Source: Candidatus Methanimicrococcus odontotermitis
GTDB lineage: Archaea > Halobacteriota > Methanosarcinia > Methanosarcinales > Methanosarcinaceae
Reading direction: 5' to 3'
DNA: 44,448 nucleotides
Assembly: GCA_031286065.1 (NCBI GenBank)
Contig: JAITUZ010000058.1
Coordinates: forward strand, 1 to 44,448
Below, one piece after another: positions 1 through 7,725 of the stretch; position 1 is the first letter of the stretch, and every line of letters starts with the position of its first letter. Both the position numbers and the translations under genes were made by a program. A model generated the notes under the pieces. That model made no database searches and had not been told where the DNA came from. It worked only from the letters and a program-made list of their open reading frames with translations.

Positions 1-1922
1 AGCAGGTCATTAATTTCACCGCCGTTTTCTTCAAATCCGATATCCATTACAGACAAAACATCCGTTTCCGGAGTGAACGTATAGCCGGAAAACTCATCGG
101 CATCATTGAGCGCTCGCGAATCCAAGACGGAAAGAACCAAGGAATTCTGCGACAATTTCTCTTGAACAGAGGCGGGGAAAATCATGGATGATAACAGAGG
201 TTTTGTAATCTCCGTCTTTTCGCCGACAAGCTGAAGCTGGCCGGCTGAGTCAACGGTTGTTGATATGGATTGATACAGACGTTTTAATTTAAATTTGTAA
301 GCCTTGTCAGAATAATCAATAACGGTGAATTCATTATTCAACTCTTCGTTTTCATCCTTACTGTCATTTCCGTCCGGATTTTCATTTTCATCTGTATTTT
401 CATTTCCGCCTGTATCTTCGTTTTCCGCATTTTTGTCTTTATTTTTATCTTTGTCTTTTTCGTCTTTATTCTTGTTTTTGTCTTTTTCATCTTTATTTTT
501 GTCTTTGTCCTTGTCATCCGGATTTGAATCCTTTGTTTCAGTTACAGATTCTTCTTCTCCGTAATTTTCAAAGACAATGACAGGATAGAATTGAACAGAA
601 ACGTTTCTCTTTTTTAATAAATCAGAATCCAGAGCGGATGAATTAAACGAAATGAAATAAGGATATTTTGAGCCGCCGGAGTCATTGTTTTCTTCCGGAT
701 TAATATCCGCGGAATTGCCCGAGTCCTCATCAAGTTTGTCTTGACCGTCTTGGATGTCTTCATTATCTTCCGCGGAATTGTCCGAGTCCTCATCAAGTTT
801 ATCTTGATCGTCTTGGATGTCTTCGTTATCTTCATCCGGGAAACAGTCAGAATAAGTCATCAGATAATCCGAAGCGTTCATTTCGGAATCGCCGATCATG
901 ACATTCCAGTCGATATCGGCGACAGAATCAAAAGACAAACGTTCGGGACAGTAGAAAATACAGTTCATCCGGAAATCCTGCAAATCGGATAAATCTAAAA
1001 TGAATTCGGGTTCATACGCGTCAACAGAACCGGCGGATTTTAAATTAAGTTCATCCGCTTCGGCGTCATACCAGTAAACCGATTGAAGAGCGCCTTCGGC
1101 GAAAGAATAAATGGCGTTGCTGCCAACCAGCTCCTCTTTAAAATCCGGATAATAAGTTTCGTCCGAGAAAATGAAATCATACTCAACCGAAACGGCAGGT
1201 TTGTTGAATTTTGGCGCAAACTGGCTTTGAATCGGGTAAATAATTATATTATAAGCCGCTTGCGGCGGGTTATTTTCATCGGCATCTTCCGGCGCTTCAT
1301 CTGTCGGGATTTCATCTATTGACCGTGTACTTACCTGTCTTTTTTCTATTGATTCTTCACCTGTCAGTTCTTCTCCTGTCGGTCCGTTTTCTGACTGCCC
1401 TTCTTTAAAGATTTTCTCAGCTCTGAATCGGAGTTCGCGATCAATGTGTTCGCGTCCGTGTTCACTCTCAATGTCTCCGCATAAATAAACGGAAAAATCC
1501 GTAGATACTAATTCATTCGAATTTATAAGCTCGTGTATAACAAATTCTGAAATATTTACCTGGAGAGTCGGACTGTTTGCACTGAAAATAGGATTAGAAA
1601 AGATATTAGAGGAATACGGAAAATGAATCGGGACCGATTGAGTTGAGCCCGATTCGGAACTGTCAGAATCGAGTAATTCGAAATTATTAACAATCGTTAT
1701 CGTATCGCCGTTTACATAAATAATTTCACGGTAATCCAAAATCCCCATATCGTTTTGATCATAAGAGTTATCATCGGAAATATCCAAAGAAGCGCCGTTT
1801 GAAACATCGGAAGAATTGTCAGGCAAAATTTCAGGAGAAAAATCGAAAACTGCCGCTGCCGGAATTATAAATATGAAAAATATAATAAATAAGGTTGATA
1901 AAATCAAGTATTTTGATTTCAT
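1..1922 (-). CDS. Secreted repeat-containing surface protein, C-terminus beyond window
   Basis: A reading frame stays open without a stop from the ATG at 1922 to the window edge, giving at least 640 residues. I checked the frame at 860, 518 and 281. The protein starts MKSKYLILSTLFIIFFIFI and then PAAA, a clear Sec signal peptide. The body is acidic and rich in Ser, Asn and Asp. Near the middle a 21-residue block (beginning EDNEDIQD and ending with NSA) occurs twice in tandem (about 700-840 on the DNA). It is followed by a Lys/Asp/Asn low-complexity stretch of KDKDKNKDE type (about 420-520), probably an extended linker. GGTGAT lies about 8 bases before the start. No family was recognised; an exported envelope or adhesin-like protein is inferred from signal and composition. 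Whether the missing C-terminus carries a membrane or sorting anchor cannot be seen. Confidence 0.8.
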   Translation of the reverse strand, partial: MKSKYLILSTLFIIFFIFIIPAAAVFDFSPEILPDNSSDVSNGASLDISDDNSYDQNDMGILDYREIIYVNGDTITIVNNFELLDSDSSESGSTQSVPIHFPYSSNIFSNPIFSANSPTLQVNISEFVIHELINSNELVSTDFSVYLCGDIESEHGREHIDRELRFRAEKIFKEGQSENGPTGEELTGEESIEKRQVSTRSIDEIPTDEAPEDADENNPPQAAYNIIIYPIQSQFAPKFNKPAVSVEYDFIFSDETYYPDFKEELVGSNAIYSFAEGALQSVYWYDAEADELNLKSAGSVDAYEPEFILDLSDLQDFRMNCIFYCPERLSFDSVADIDWNVMIGDSEMNASDYLMTYSDCFPDEDNEDIQDDQDKLDEDSDNSAEDNEDIQDGQDKLDEDSGNSADINPEENNDSGGSKYPYFISFNSSALDSDLLKKRNVSVQFYPVIVFENYGEEESVTETKDSNPDDKDKDKNKDEKDKNKNKDEKDKDKNKDKNAENEDTGGNENTDENENPDGNDSKDENEELNNEFTVIDYSDKAYKFKLKRLYQSISTTVDSAGQLQLVGEKTEITKPLLSSMIFPASVQEKLSQNSLVLSVLDSRALNDADEFSGYTFTPETDVLSVMDIGFEENGGEINDL

Positions 1923-1940
1923 TTTTAATATCACCGATGT

Positions 1941-1976
1941 CGTTTTTTAAATTCGTTTTTTAAATTCGTTTTTAAT
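1941..1976 (-). promoter_or_regulatory. Tandem TATA-like boxes upstream of the surface protein gene
   Basis: The plus strand holds two exact copies of the 13-base unit CGTTTTTTAAATT (1941-1953 and 1954-1966) and a third degenerate copy (1967-1976). Read on the minus strand each is AATTTAAAAAACG, close to an archaeal TATA box. They lie 19-54 bases upstream of the ATG at 1922. That the boxes are used in promoter choice is inference. Confidence 0.45.
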
Positions 1977-2121
1977 ATCGTATAGTTATTACAAAATAAA
2001 TCAATGAGATATAAATATTTTGATGAAATACTAGTTTCTTAATTATATTCAACTCGTTCTGCACGAACAATTATTGTATAAATAAACAAATATAATTTAT
2101 TGAAAGAGTTGTAAAAGGGAA

Positions 2122-2403
2122 TCAATTCAAAAACAAAATGATTCCGATAAAAATGACGTGAATGAATAAAAACAGCGGAACCGCCCATGTGAACGGCTTT
2201 TTTTGCGTTTTATGTCTGAAAACGCGCATGCCGGCATAAGCGCCGAACGGGCCGAAAACTGCCAAAATCAAAAGCGTTTTTTCAGGCGTCCGCCATTTAT
2301 CCATTGCCGCTTTCGCTTTATCAAAACCATATGCTCCAAAAGCAGCAATGTTGAAAATCAAATAAACTGCCGCTAAAATCGATATATTTGCAATTTCCAT
2401 CAT
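2122..2403 (-). CDS. DUF1294 small membrane protein
   Basis: A 93-residue protein with hydrophobic segments at both ends (about 5-25 and 72-92) around a central KWRTPEKTLL-x-FGPFGAYAGM segment with a following RHKTQKKPF. That order is the signature of the DUF1294 family, whose members are short membrane proteins of unknown function; the length is normal for the family. Two adjacent ATG codons at 2403 and 2400 could both serve as start, and no strong ribosome binding site is visible. It is a single-gene unit: about 200 bases of AT-rich spacer separate its stop from the surface protein start at 1922, and a further 230-base spacer separates it from enolase. Confidence 0.75.
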   Translation of the reverse strand: MMEIANISILAAVYLIFNIAAFGAYGFDKAKAAMDKWRTPEKTLLILAVFGPFGAYAGMRVFRHKTQKKPFTWAVPLFLFIHVIFIGIILFLN

Positions 2404-2636
2404 AGAAGAAATTCAAGAAAGACCATATATATGAAGCTAATGAATGATAAGCCGTTATTTTCAGGATAAGATGCGGGTTTGAATCTGCCGGATTTCATTC
2501 ATTTGCTTTTATTTTTGTTTGAAGCAAAACAGGCGTTCAATTTTTCGTTGTTTTTTGGAAATATCCGGAAAAATAAACAAAAATAAAAAAAGAGAAATCG
2601 AAAAAGAAGAAAGAATAAAAATTAAAATAAATCCGT
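2404..2636. terminator. AT-rich spacer with oligo-U terminator of enolase
   Basis: No gene is visible. Next to the enolase stop (about 2568-2636) the plus strand is almost pure purine, so the minus transcript of enolase ends in long runs of U with few interruptions, the usual archaeal termination signal. The rest is AT-rich without a recognisable motif. Confidence 0.5.
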
Positions 2637-3917
2637 TTATAAGCGGATATATTCACCGGCGTCGCCGAGTTCTTCTTCAATTCTGAGCAGCTGGTTGTAT
2701 TTCGCGGTTCTTTCGCCGCGCGCCGGCGCTCCCGTTTTAATCATGTCCGCGCCGAGAGCGACAGCCAAGTCGGAAATCGTCGTGTCTTCCGTTTCGGCCG
2801 AACGGTGGCTGACGAACAGCGACAAACCGTTTCGAGTCGCCAGCGTTGCCGCGTCAATGGCTTCAGAAAGCGATCCGATTTGATTCACTTTTAAAAGGAG
2901 CCCGCTTGCCGCATTTTTTGAAATCCCTTTTGCGATTCTTTCGGGATTCGTTACAAATAAATCATCGCCGACAATAATTGTTTCCCAAAGTTCGCCCGTC
3001 AGATTTTCGAAATCATCAAAAGAATCTTCATAAAACGGATCTTCAATAGACAAAATCGGATAGCTGTTCACCAAGTCAATATAATAGGCCGTTAACTCTT
3101 CGGCTGTCATCGCTTCGCCGTCAACTTTATAGTTTTCGCCGTCAAAAAACTCGGAAGCGGCCGCGTCCAAACCGATTTTAATTTCATCATCGGAATATCC
3201 GGCGCGGTCAATGGCAATCATTAAAGCGTCCAGCGCTTCAGTCGTCTTTTCCATTTTCGGCGCGTAACCGCCTTCATAACCGACATTGGTTGAAGAAGCG
3301 CCGTAAGATTCATTCAAATATTTGCCGAGCGCGTGGTACGTTTCCGCGCCCATTTGAATCGCTTCGGCGAATGTTTCGGCGCCGACCGGCTGGATCATAA
3401 ATTCCTGAATCGCCAAATCGTTGCCGGCGTGTTTGCCGCCGTTGAGGACATTTAATGTCGGAACGGGAAGCGTAAAAGTGTTTGCGCCGCCGAGGTATCT
3501 GTAAAGCGGCAATTTGGACTCGCACGCGGCCGCTTTGGCAACCGCCATCGAAACGCCTAAGACCGCGTTTGCGCCGAGAACCGATTTGCTGTCGGTGCCG
3601 TCCATATCAATCATCGTCATATCAATTTCACGCTGCATTCTGCAATCATAATTGACCAAAACTTCAGCGATACGGGAAACGTTCTCAACGGCTTTTAAAA
3701 CGCCTTTGCCGTTGTAACGCTCGGCGTCGCCGTCACGAAGTTCTAAAGCCTCGTGCGTTCCGGTGGACGCGCCGGACGGAACGCTCGCGCGGCCAAAACC
3801 ATTCGCCGTAATGACGTCAACTTCAACAGTCGGATTGCCGCGTGAGTCTAAAATTTCACGCGCTTTGATATTGCGGATTAAAAAGCGGTCCGCGTCATTG
3901 TATCCTAAAATTCTCAT
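2637..3917 (-). CDS. eno: Enolase (phosphopyruvate hydratase)
   Basis: Enolase interconverts 2-phosphoglycerate and phosphoenolpyruvate in glycolysis/gluconeogenesis in the cytoplasm. The 426-residue protein has the full family pattern: AREILDSRGNPTVEV near the N-terminus, NVLNGGKHAGN with the substrate-binding His, the Mg-binding IEDPF and GDDLFVTNP segments, the KVNQIGS loop with the catalytic Lys, and the C-terminal IKTGAPARGERTAKYNQLLRIEEEL. The loop normally written SHRSGETED reads SHRSAETED here. The N-terminus (MRILGYNDADRFLIR) is several residues longer than usual, but no other in-frame start is available before the conserved IKAREI. It is transcribed from its own promoter in the 70-base gap after amrS. 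Confidence 0.97.
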   Translation of the reverse strand: MRILGYNDADRFLIRNIKAREILDSRGNPTVEVDVITANGFGRASVPSGASTGTHEALELRDGDAERYNGKGVLKAVENVSRIAEVLVNYDCRMQREIDMTMIDMDGTDSKSVLGANAVLGVSMAVAKAAACESKLPLYRYLGGANTFTLPVPTLNVLNGGKHAGNDLAIQEFMIQPVGAETFAEAIQMGAETYHALGKYLNESYGASSTNVGYEGGYAPKMEKTTEALDALMIAIDRAGYSDDEIKIGLDAAASEFFDGENYKVDGEAMTAEELTAYYIDLVNSYPILSIEDPFYEDSFDDFENLTGELWETIIVGDDLFVTNPERIAKGISKNAASGLLLKVNQIGSLSEAIDAATLATRNGLSLFVSHRSAETEDTTISDLAVALGADMIKTGAPARGERTAKYNQLLRIEEELGDAGEYIRL

Positions 3918-3950
3918 AACAGATCACGCAAAAATGATTTTTTTTCCTTT

Positions 3951-3976
3951 AGAACGAACGTTCTACTATTAAATAT
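3951..3976 (-). promoter_or_regulatory. Enolase promoter with operator-like inverted repeat
   Basis: The perfect inverted repeat AGAACG-AA-CGTTCT occupies 3951-3964. Immediately upstream on the minus strand lies the TATA-like TATTTAATA (about 3968-3976). The repeat therefore falls between the TATA box and the expected transcription start, a classical archaeal repressor position. No regulator is assigned; regulation is inferred from geometry only. Confidence 0.45.
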
Positions 3977-3987
3977 GTCGTCTGATT

Positions 3988-5067
3988 TTAAAAATCAATA
4001 TCGTTCGGGCAAATCAGCGGAAGAATTCGGCCGCATCGGCCGCATTTGAACGCCGCGCCGAACCTTTCAAGTTCCGGCGCCGATTCGCCGAATGAATACA
4101 CTCTGTTAATCAGCAACGCGCCGCAATCCGGACAAGACGTATTTTGAAACTCTGAAAGCGTATTCCCGATATAAACATAATCAAGCCCCGCGTTCATATA
4201 AATTGACCGCAGCCGCTTAAGAAGCGCGCCGGACGGCGGCGAGGCGTTTTCCATTTTATGATTCGGTAAAAAAGCGTTCAAATGAACAGGCGTCTCCGCG
4301 CCGAGGTTTTGAACGATCCATACGGCCGCCGTTTCCGCTTCAATTTCTCCGTCATTTCGGTCCGGAAGAATCAGCGCGGTGATTTCAATATGCAGCCCGA
4401 TTTCCTTCGCTTTAAGAATCGATTCTAAAACCGGACCCGAATGCGCAGAACAGATTTCAGAGTAAAAAGAATCCGTAAAACTTTTTAAATCAACGCGGTA
4501 AGCGTCAATATAAGGCGCCAGCGTTTCCAGCGCTTCAGACGTTATGTATCCGTTTGTGACCAAAACGACAAAAAGGCCGTTCTCTTTGGATAAAACCGCC
4601 GTGTCATAAATAAATTCAAACCAAACCGCAGGTTCGTTGTAAGTAAAAGAAACAGATTTCGTCTCCAAAAACAACGCTCTTTGAACAACATCCTCAGGCA
4701 TAACGATTTCACCGAACCGGCTGAGACCGACTTGTGTGAACATCGCCTTATCAACAGACGCGCTCGGCATTGAAACCGCATGATTTTGACAATAGAGACA
4801 GCGGAAATTGCAGCCGAACGTGCCGAGCGAATAAGTTGCCGTTCCCGGCAGAAAATGATAAAGCTGATTTTTTTCAATCGGGTCAATGGCTTCCGATGAA
4901 ACATAACCGTAGTTTAACGCGTAAAGCGTTCCGCCGGCATTTTTCCGCGTTTTGCAAAATCCCGCCTCTTCAGGCGCAATCACGCAGCGCCTTGCACAGA
5001 CACGGCACAAGACATCGCCCGACGGCAGAGCGTCAAACATCATCGCCTTTCTTAAGCCGGAAACCAT
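3988..5067 (-). CDS. amrS: AmmeMemoRadiSam system radical SAM enzyme
   Basis: A 359-residue radical SAM protein. The [4Fe-4S]/SAM motif CNFRCLYCQNH is at Cys86, Cys90 and Cys93. In front is a Cys-rich entry region (Cys21, 24, 28, 38; LCRVCARRCVI) typical of the AmrS family. The C-terminus adds a zinc-ribbon-like pair of CxxC motifs (CPDCG and CGRCG), with VTNGYIT and VDLKSF in between, as in pyruvate-formate-lyase-activating-enzyme relatives. The family is named for co-occurrence with AMMECR1 and MEMO1 proteins; the reaction is not established to my knowledge. Neither partner lies in this window. The gene starts 2 bases after the dph6 stop, so the two are probably translationally coupled and part of the UPF0212-pfkB-dph6-amrS transcription unit. 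Confidence 0.9.
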   Translation of the reverse strand: MVSGLRKAMMFDALPSGDVLCRVCARRCVIAPEEAGFCKTRKNAGGTLYALNYGYVSSEAIDPIEKNQLYHFLPGTATYSLGTFGCNFRCLYCQNHAVSMPSASVDKAMFTQVGLSRFGEIVMPEDVVQRALFLETKSVSFTYNEPAVWFEFIYDTAVLSKENGLFVVLVTNGYITSEALETLAPYIDAYRVDLKSFTDSFYSEICSAHSGPVLESILKAKEIGLHIEITALILPDRNDGEIEAETAAVWIVQNLGAETPVHLNAFLPNHKMENASPPSGALLKRLRSIYMNAGLDYVYIGNTLSEFQNTSCPDCGALLINRVYSFGESAPELERFGAAFKCGRCGRILPLICPNDIDF

Positions 5068-5069
5068 TT

Positions 5070-5774
5070 TTAATCCCTTTCGTCCGTTTCATTTTTCAAA
5101 ATCAGTTCGGATTCGGAAATATCATAAAACCCGCGGCTGCCGTACCATCGAACATTTGTTTTGACAGGATTGATTTTTTTCTTAAAAAAAGAAGCGTCAA
5201 AAACCGCGGTTTCAAATTCGCCGCCTTCTCCTGCGATATGGATGCGCCGCGTTTGATGCAGTTTTATCAAATCAGCAAGCGTTTGCCGGTCCAAGCGCCT
5301 GCCGAGCCATGACGCGTCCAAGCCGTCCGCCGCGACCGCCGCGAATCGGATATCCAAGCCGGAATCAATCATATCAGTTAAAAGAGATACCGGGTCCGCC
5401 TTCCAAAGCGGTGAAAAAGCGGCCAATCCGAGAGAAGCGCAAATATTTTGAATGCGGCCGCGCTGATATTCCGACTCGATCGCGCCGGAACAAACGCCTT
5501 GGGCGCCGTAAACTAAAACAGCTTCGGATAAAGCTTCTTTCATTTCGTTCAATTCTTCTTCTTTAACGCCCTCAATCGTTTTGAAGATGAGAGGGATCTC
5601 AGCGGCGGCGGCGATCAGCCGAACCAGATCCGTGTTGATTGAATGAAACATATAAGATTCTTTGTTTTCGGGAGCCAAACAGACAAAACAAACGATTTCA
5701 TGCCCGCCGGCGATCATTTTTTGAACCGCGAAAACGGAATCTTTGCCGCCCGAGACCAATGCCGCAATTTTCAT
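5070..5774 (-). CDS. dph6: Diphthine--ammonia ligase (MJ0570-type ATP pyrophosphatase)
   Basis: This 234-residue PP-loop ATPase carries SGGKDS at residues 8-13, the adenylating loop of the family. The segments GVCSGAIESEYQRGRIQ and SPLWKADP, and the C-terminal HIAGEGGEFETAVFDA, are typical of the archaeal diphthine--ammonia ligase family. The enzyme performs the last, ATP- and ammonium-dependent step of diphthamide synthesis on elongation factor 2. It lies 17 bases behind pfkB and 2 bases before amrS. The methyltransferase of the same pathway, dphB, is about 2 kb away on the same strand, supporting the assignment. The start ATG is followed directly by the PP-loop strand, so no other start is likely. 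Confidence 0.88.
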   Translation of the reverse strand: MKIAALVSGGKDSVFAVQKMIAGGHEIVCFVCLAPENKESYMFHSINTDLVRLIAAAAEIPLIFKTIEGVKEEELNEMKEALSEAVLVYGAQGVCSGAIESEYQRGRIQNICASLGLAAFSPLWKADPVSLLTDMIDSGLDIRFAAVAADGLDASWLGRRLDRQTLADLIKLHQTRRIHIAGEGGEFETAVFDASFFKKKINPVKTNVRWYGSRGFYDISESELILKNETDERD

Positions 5775-5791
5775 AAAAACGCCCGCTGAAA

Positions 5792-6724
5792 TTATGGAAC
5801 TTGTTTCAAATCAGAAGCCGGAAAATGGATGGAATACCGTTTTGCCATTTTGTTCCAGTCGGGCAGATTTGTTTGGCAGCCGACTTTTTCAACCACGAAA
5901 GACGCGACAACGCTGCCGATTTGACAGCAAATTTCCGGCGGATACCCCCGAACAAACGCCGTCAAAAATCCGGCTTTATAAGCGTCGCCGGCGCCGGTCG
6001 GGTCAGCCGATTCGGCCAAAACGGCTTTGATTTTGGTTTCATTTGTGCCGACGCATCTGCCGTCAATGATTTCATTTTCGTAAAGAATGCTGCCTTCTTT
6101 GTCAAAAGTGATAATGATCATGCCGATTAAATTTTGGAGTTCGTCAAAAGATCTGCCGGAAATTTCCGTCACGAGATGAATTTCATGGCGGTTGGCAAAT
6201 AAAATATCGGTGTTTTCCAAAATCGTGTTTAACGGCTCTTTTTGATAGGTGACCAAATCCTGCCCCGGATCAAAAGAAACAAAATCGGCGGCTTGAGACA
6301 TTTTTGCGTTGAACAAACAATCAGCGGTCACCATATGGACAAAAGGAACACGCGGCGGCGTCACATCACAGAGTTTCGCCGCGGCGCCCCAATAAAAATA
6401 CGTTGTTTGATTGGAATGCCCGTCCGTGATTATAAACGCTTTTGACAGCGAACGGTCGGGGATATGATACAGCTTGGAAAGATCAACGCCGAATTTCATC
6501 AATTCTTTGTCATATCCGATTTGAGAAAAATCGCTGCCGACAGGAGAAATCAGTTCAACGTCGCCGCCGAGGCAGGCAATCGCCGCCGCGACATTCGCCG
6601 CGCCGCCGCCGAAATATTCCCGGCAATCCGACAGAGGAGACGAAGCGTTGGGCCCCGCCATCTCTTCAACCGACAGCAGATAATCAACGGAAGTATGACC
6701 GGTCACTGAAATTCTTTGACTCAT
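5792..6724 (-). CDS. PfkB/ribokinase-family carbohydrate or nucleoside kinase
   Basis: A PfkB-family kinase of 310 residues from the chosen ATG at 6724. An in-frame ATG 18 bases further upstream exists, but AGGTGA sits 5 bases before 6724, which decides the start. The N-terminal signature GGGAANVAAAIACLGG and the C-terminal catalytic motif DPTGAGDAYKAGF (catalytic Asp) are intact. VGSDFSQIG matches the substrate-lid region. Families with this architecture phosphorylate sugars or nucleosides; the substrate cannot be read from the sequence. It sits between the UPF0212 gene (56-base gap) and dph6 (17-base gap) and is probably co-transcribed. Confidence 0.88.
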   Translation of the reverse strand: MSQRISVTGHTSVDYLLSVEEMAGPNASSPLSDCREYFGGGAANVAAAIACLGGDVELISPVGSDFSQIGYDKELMKFGVDLSKLYHIPDRSLSKAFIITDGHSNQTTYFYWGAAAKLCDVTPPRVPFVHMVTADCLFNAKMSQAADFVSFDPGQDLVTYQKEPLNTILENTDILFANRHEIHLVTEISGRSFDELQNLIGMIIITFDKEGSILYENEIIDGRCVGTNETKIKAVLAESADPTGAGDAYKAGFLTAFVRGYPPEICCQIGSVVASFVVEKVGCQTNLPDWNKMAKRYSIHFPASDLKQVP

Positions 6725-6780
6725 GCGTTCACCTGATTTCAAAAAGAAATAAGAGAAATCAACAATAAAAAACAGATGAA

Positions 6781-7305
6781 TTATTCAGTGTCTTTGCCGG
6801 CGTCACTTCTGCCGCGCCTCTCAAAACGGTCGCTTCGGTCACGGCGCTCTCCTCTGTCCTGATGTTCGCTTCGGTCACAGCGTTCTCCTCTGTCCCGATG
6901 TTCGCTTCGGTCACGGCGTTCACCGTCCGCATTTCTTTTCGGAACCGGCGGGCGGGAGGCGTCGGAAACGAATTCGGACACCTCAGAAACTTTCAGCGGA
7001 ACGTCCCGAAGGGCTTTCCCGATGACGGAAGTCGCGATGCGGGAGGCGTGTTCTTCAGTTTCGGCCTCGTAAACTTTCATTTGGAAAAGCAGACCGACCA
7101 AAGCCGTATCAGCGACAATGTAAACGCTCATAAACTCTTCATCGCATCCGGCGCAGCTCATAGTGCCGACATCAACGCCGACATATTCCAGTTTCGGATT
7201 TAATCGCTTCCCCGCTTCAGAAATTGCAATTCCGACCGCGTCTTCGCCGGTCGCGACGTCTTTTACAATCCAGGCCCCTTCTAAAAACACATTATAATTC
7301 GGCAT
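6781..7305 (-). CDS. UPF0212 (DUF555) protein with Arg/Asp-rich repeat tail
   Basis: Residues 1 to about 115 form a complete archaeal UPF0212 domain ([14 protein letters not shown] start, [12 protein letters not shown] with a CxxC at 51-54, [14 protein letters not shown] end). The function of this family is unknown; the CxxC suggests metal or redox chemistry. The protein then continues for some 55 residues absent from the core family: a highly charged tail of about three 12-residue repeats of the type [12 protein letters not shown]. At DNA level these are near-identical 36-base repeats (about 6800-6925). The tail resembles eukaryotic RD-type nucleic-acid-binding regions in composition only. 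It is the first gene of a probable operon with pfkB, dph6 and amrS. No ribosome binding site precedes the ATG, and the TATA box is about 30 bases away, which suggests a leaderless transcript. Confidence 0.88.
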   Translation of the reverse strand: MPNYNVFLEGAWIVKDVATGEDAVGIAISEAGKRLNPKLEYVGVDVGTMSCAGCDEEFMSVYIVADTALVGLLFQMKVYEAETEEHASRIATSVIGKALRDVPLKVSEVSEFVSDASRPPVPKRNADGERRDRSEHRDRGERCDRSEHQDRGERRDRSDRFERRGRSDAGKDTE

Positions 7306-7327
7306 CTATATCGTCTTTTTCCGTTAG

Positions 7328-7356
7328 TTTTTTTATAAAACTCAGCTGTCAGCTGA
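7328..7356 (-). promoter_or_regulatory. Promoter of UPF0212 operon with adjacent perfect palindrome
   Basis: On the minus strand the TATA-like TTTTATAAAA (7331-7340) lies about 30 bases upstream of the ATG at 7305. Immediately upstream of it, where BRE and activators bind, is the perfect palindrome TCAGCTG-T-CAGCTGA (7342-7356). The spacing predicts transcription starting at or next to the ATG. Function of the palindrome is inferred. Confidence 0.5.
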
Positions 7357-7426
7357 TATAATTATTTTGAACCATTAATGAATAATAAGTATTAAAGTTG
7401 AATTGTTTGAAATCTTGGAAGTTTTA

Positions 7427-7708
7427 TCAAATCGTAAATAAAACATCGTCATCAACGTCAAAAACACCGAGTTTCGCGCCGGCGTCCAGCCAAGCGTGAC
7501 CGTAACTGAAAGATGCCAGCGCGTTGACATAATCTTCCTGCGCCAAAAAATGAAGGCCGTCTTTGTGGTAAGAATCCGCCATCGTTTTATAATCCAGGGC
7601 GACCGCTCTCATATGCGAAGCCTCGATGGAGGACGGAACCGCTTTTTCAAGCGCGGCGGCTAAAAGTTTTTCATAGCGCGCTGTTTTTTCATAAAGGTCT
7701 GCCGGCAT
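7427..7708 (-). CDS. DUF357 domain protein
   Basis: A 93-residue predicted all-helical protein matching the archaeal DUF357 family over its whole length: an N-terminal YEKLLAAALEKA helix, AVALDYKTMADSYHKDG, and the signature EDYVNALASFSYGHAWLDAGAKLGVF. The family has a helical-hairpin, TPR-like appearance and no assigned function. GGAGAT is 8 bases before the ATG. It starts 17 bases after the dphB stop, so the two genes very likely form one unit; a 121-base promoter-bearing gap separates it from UPF0212. Confidence 0.88.
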   Translation of the reverse strand: MPADLYEKTARYEKLLAAALEKAVPSSIEASHMRAVALDYKTMADSYHKDGLHFLAQEDYVNALASFSYGHAWLDAGAKLGVFDVDDDVLFTI

Positions 7709-7725
7709 TTCTTTATCTCCTTATT

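Noticed and set aside
325-992. Plus-strand frames rich in Ser/Phe and Ile/Val
   Set aside because: They are antisense images of the Lys/Asp linker and repeats in the surface protein at 1-1922.
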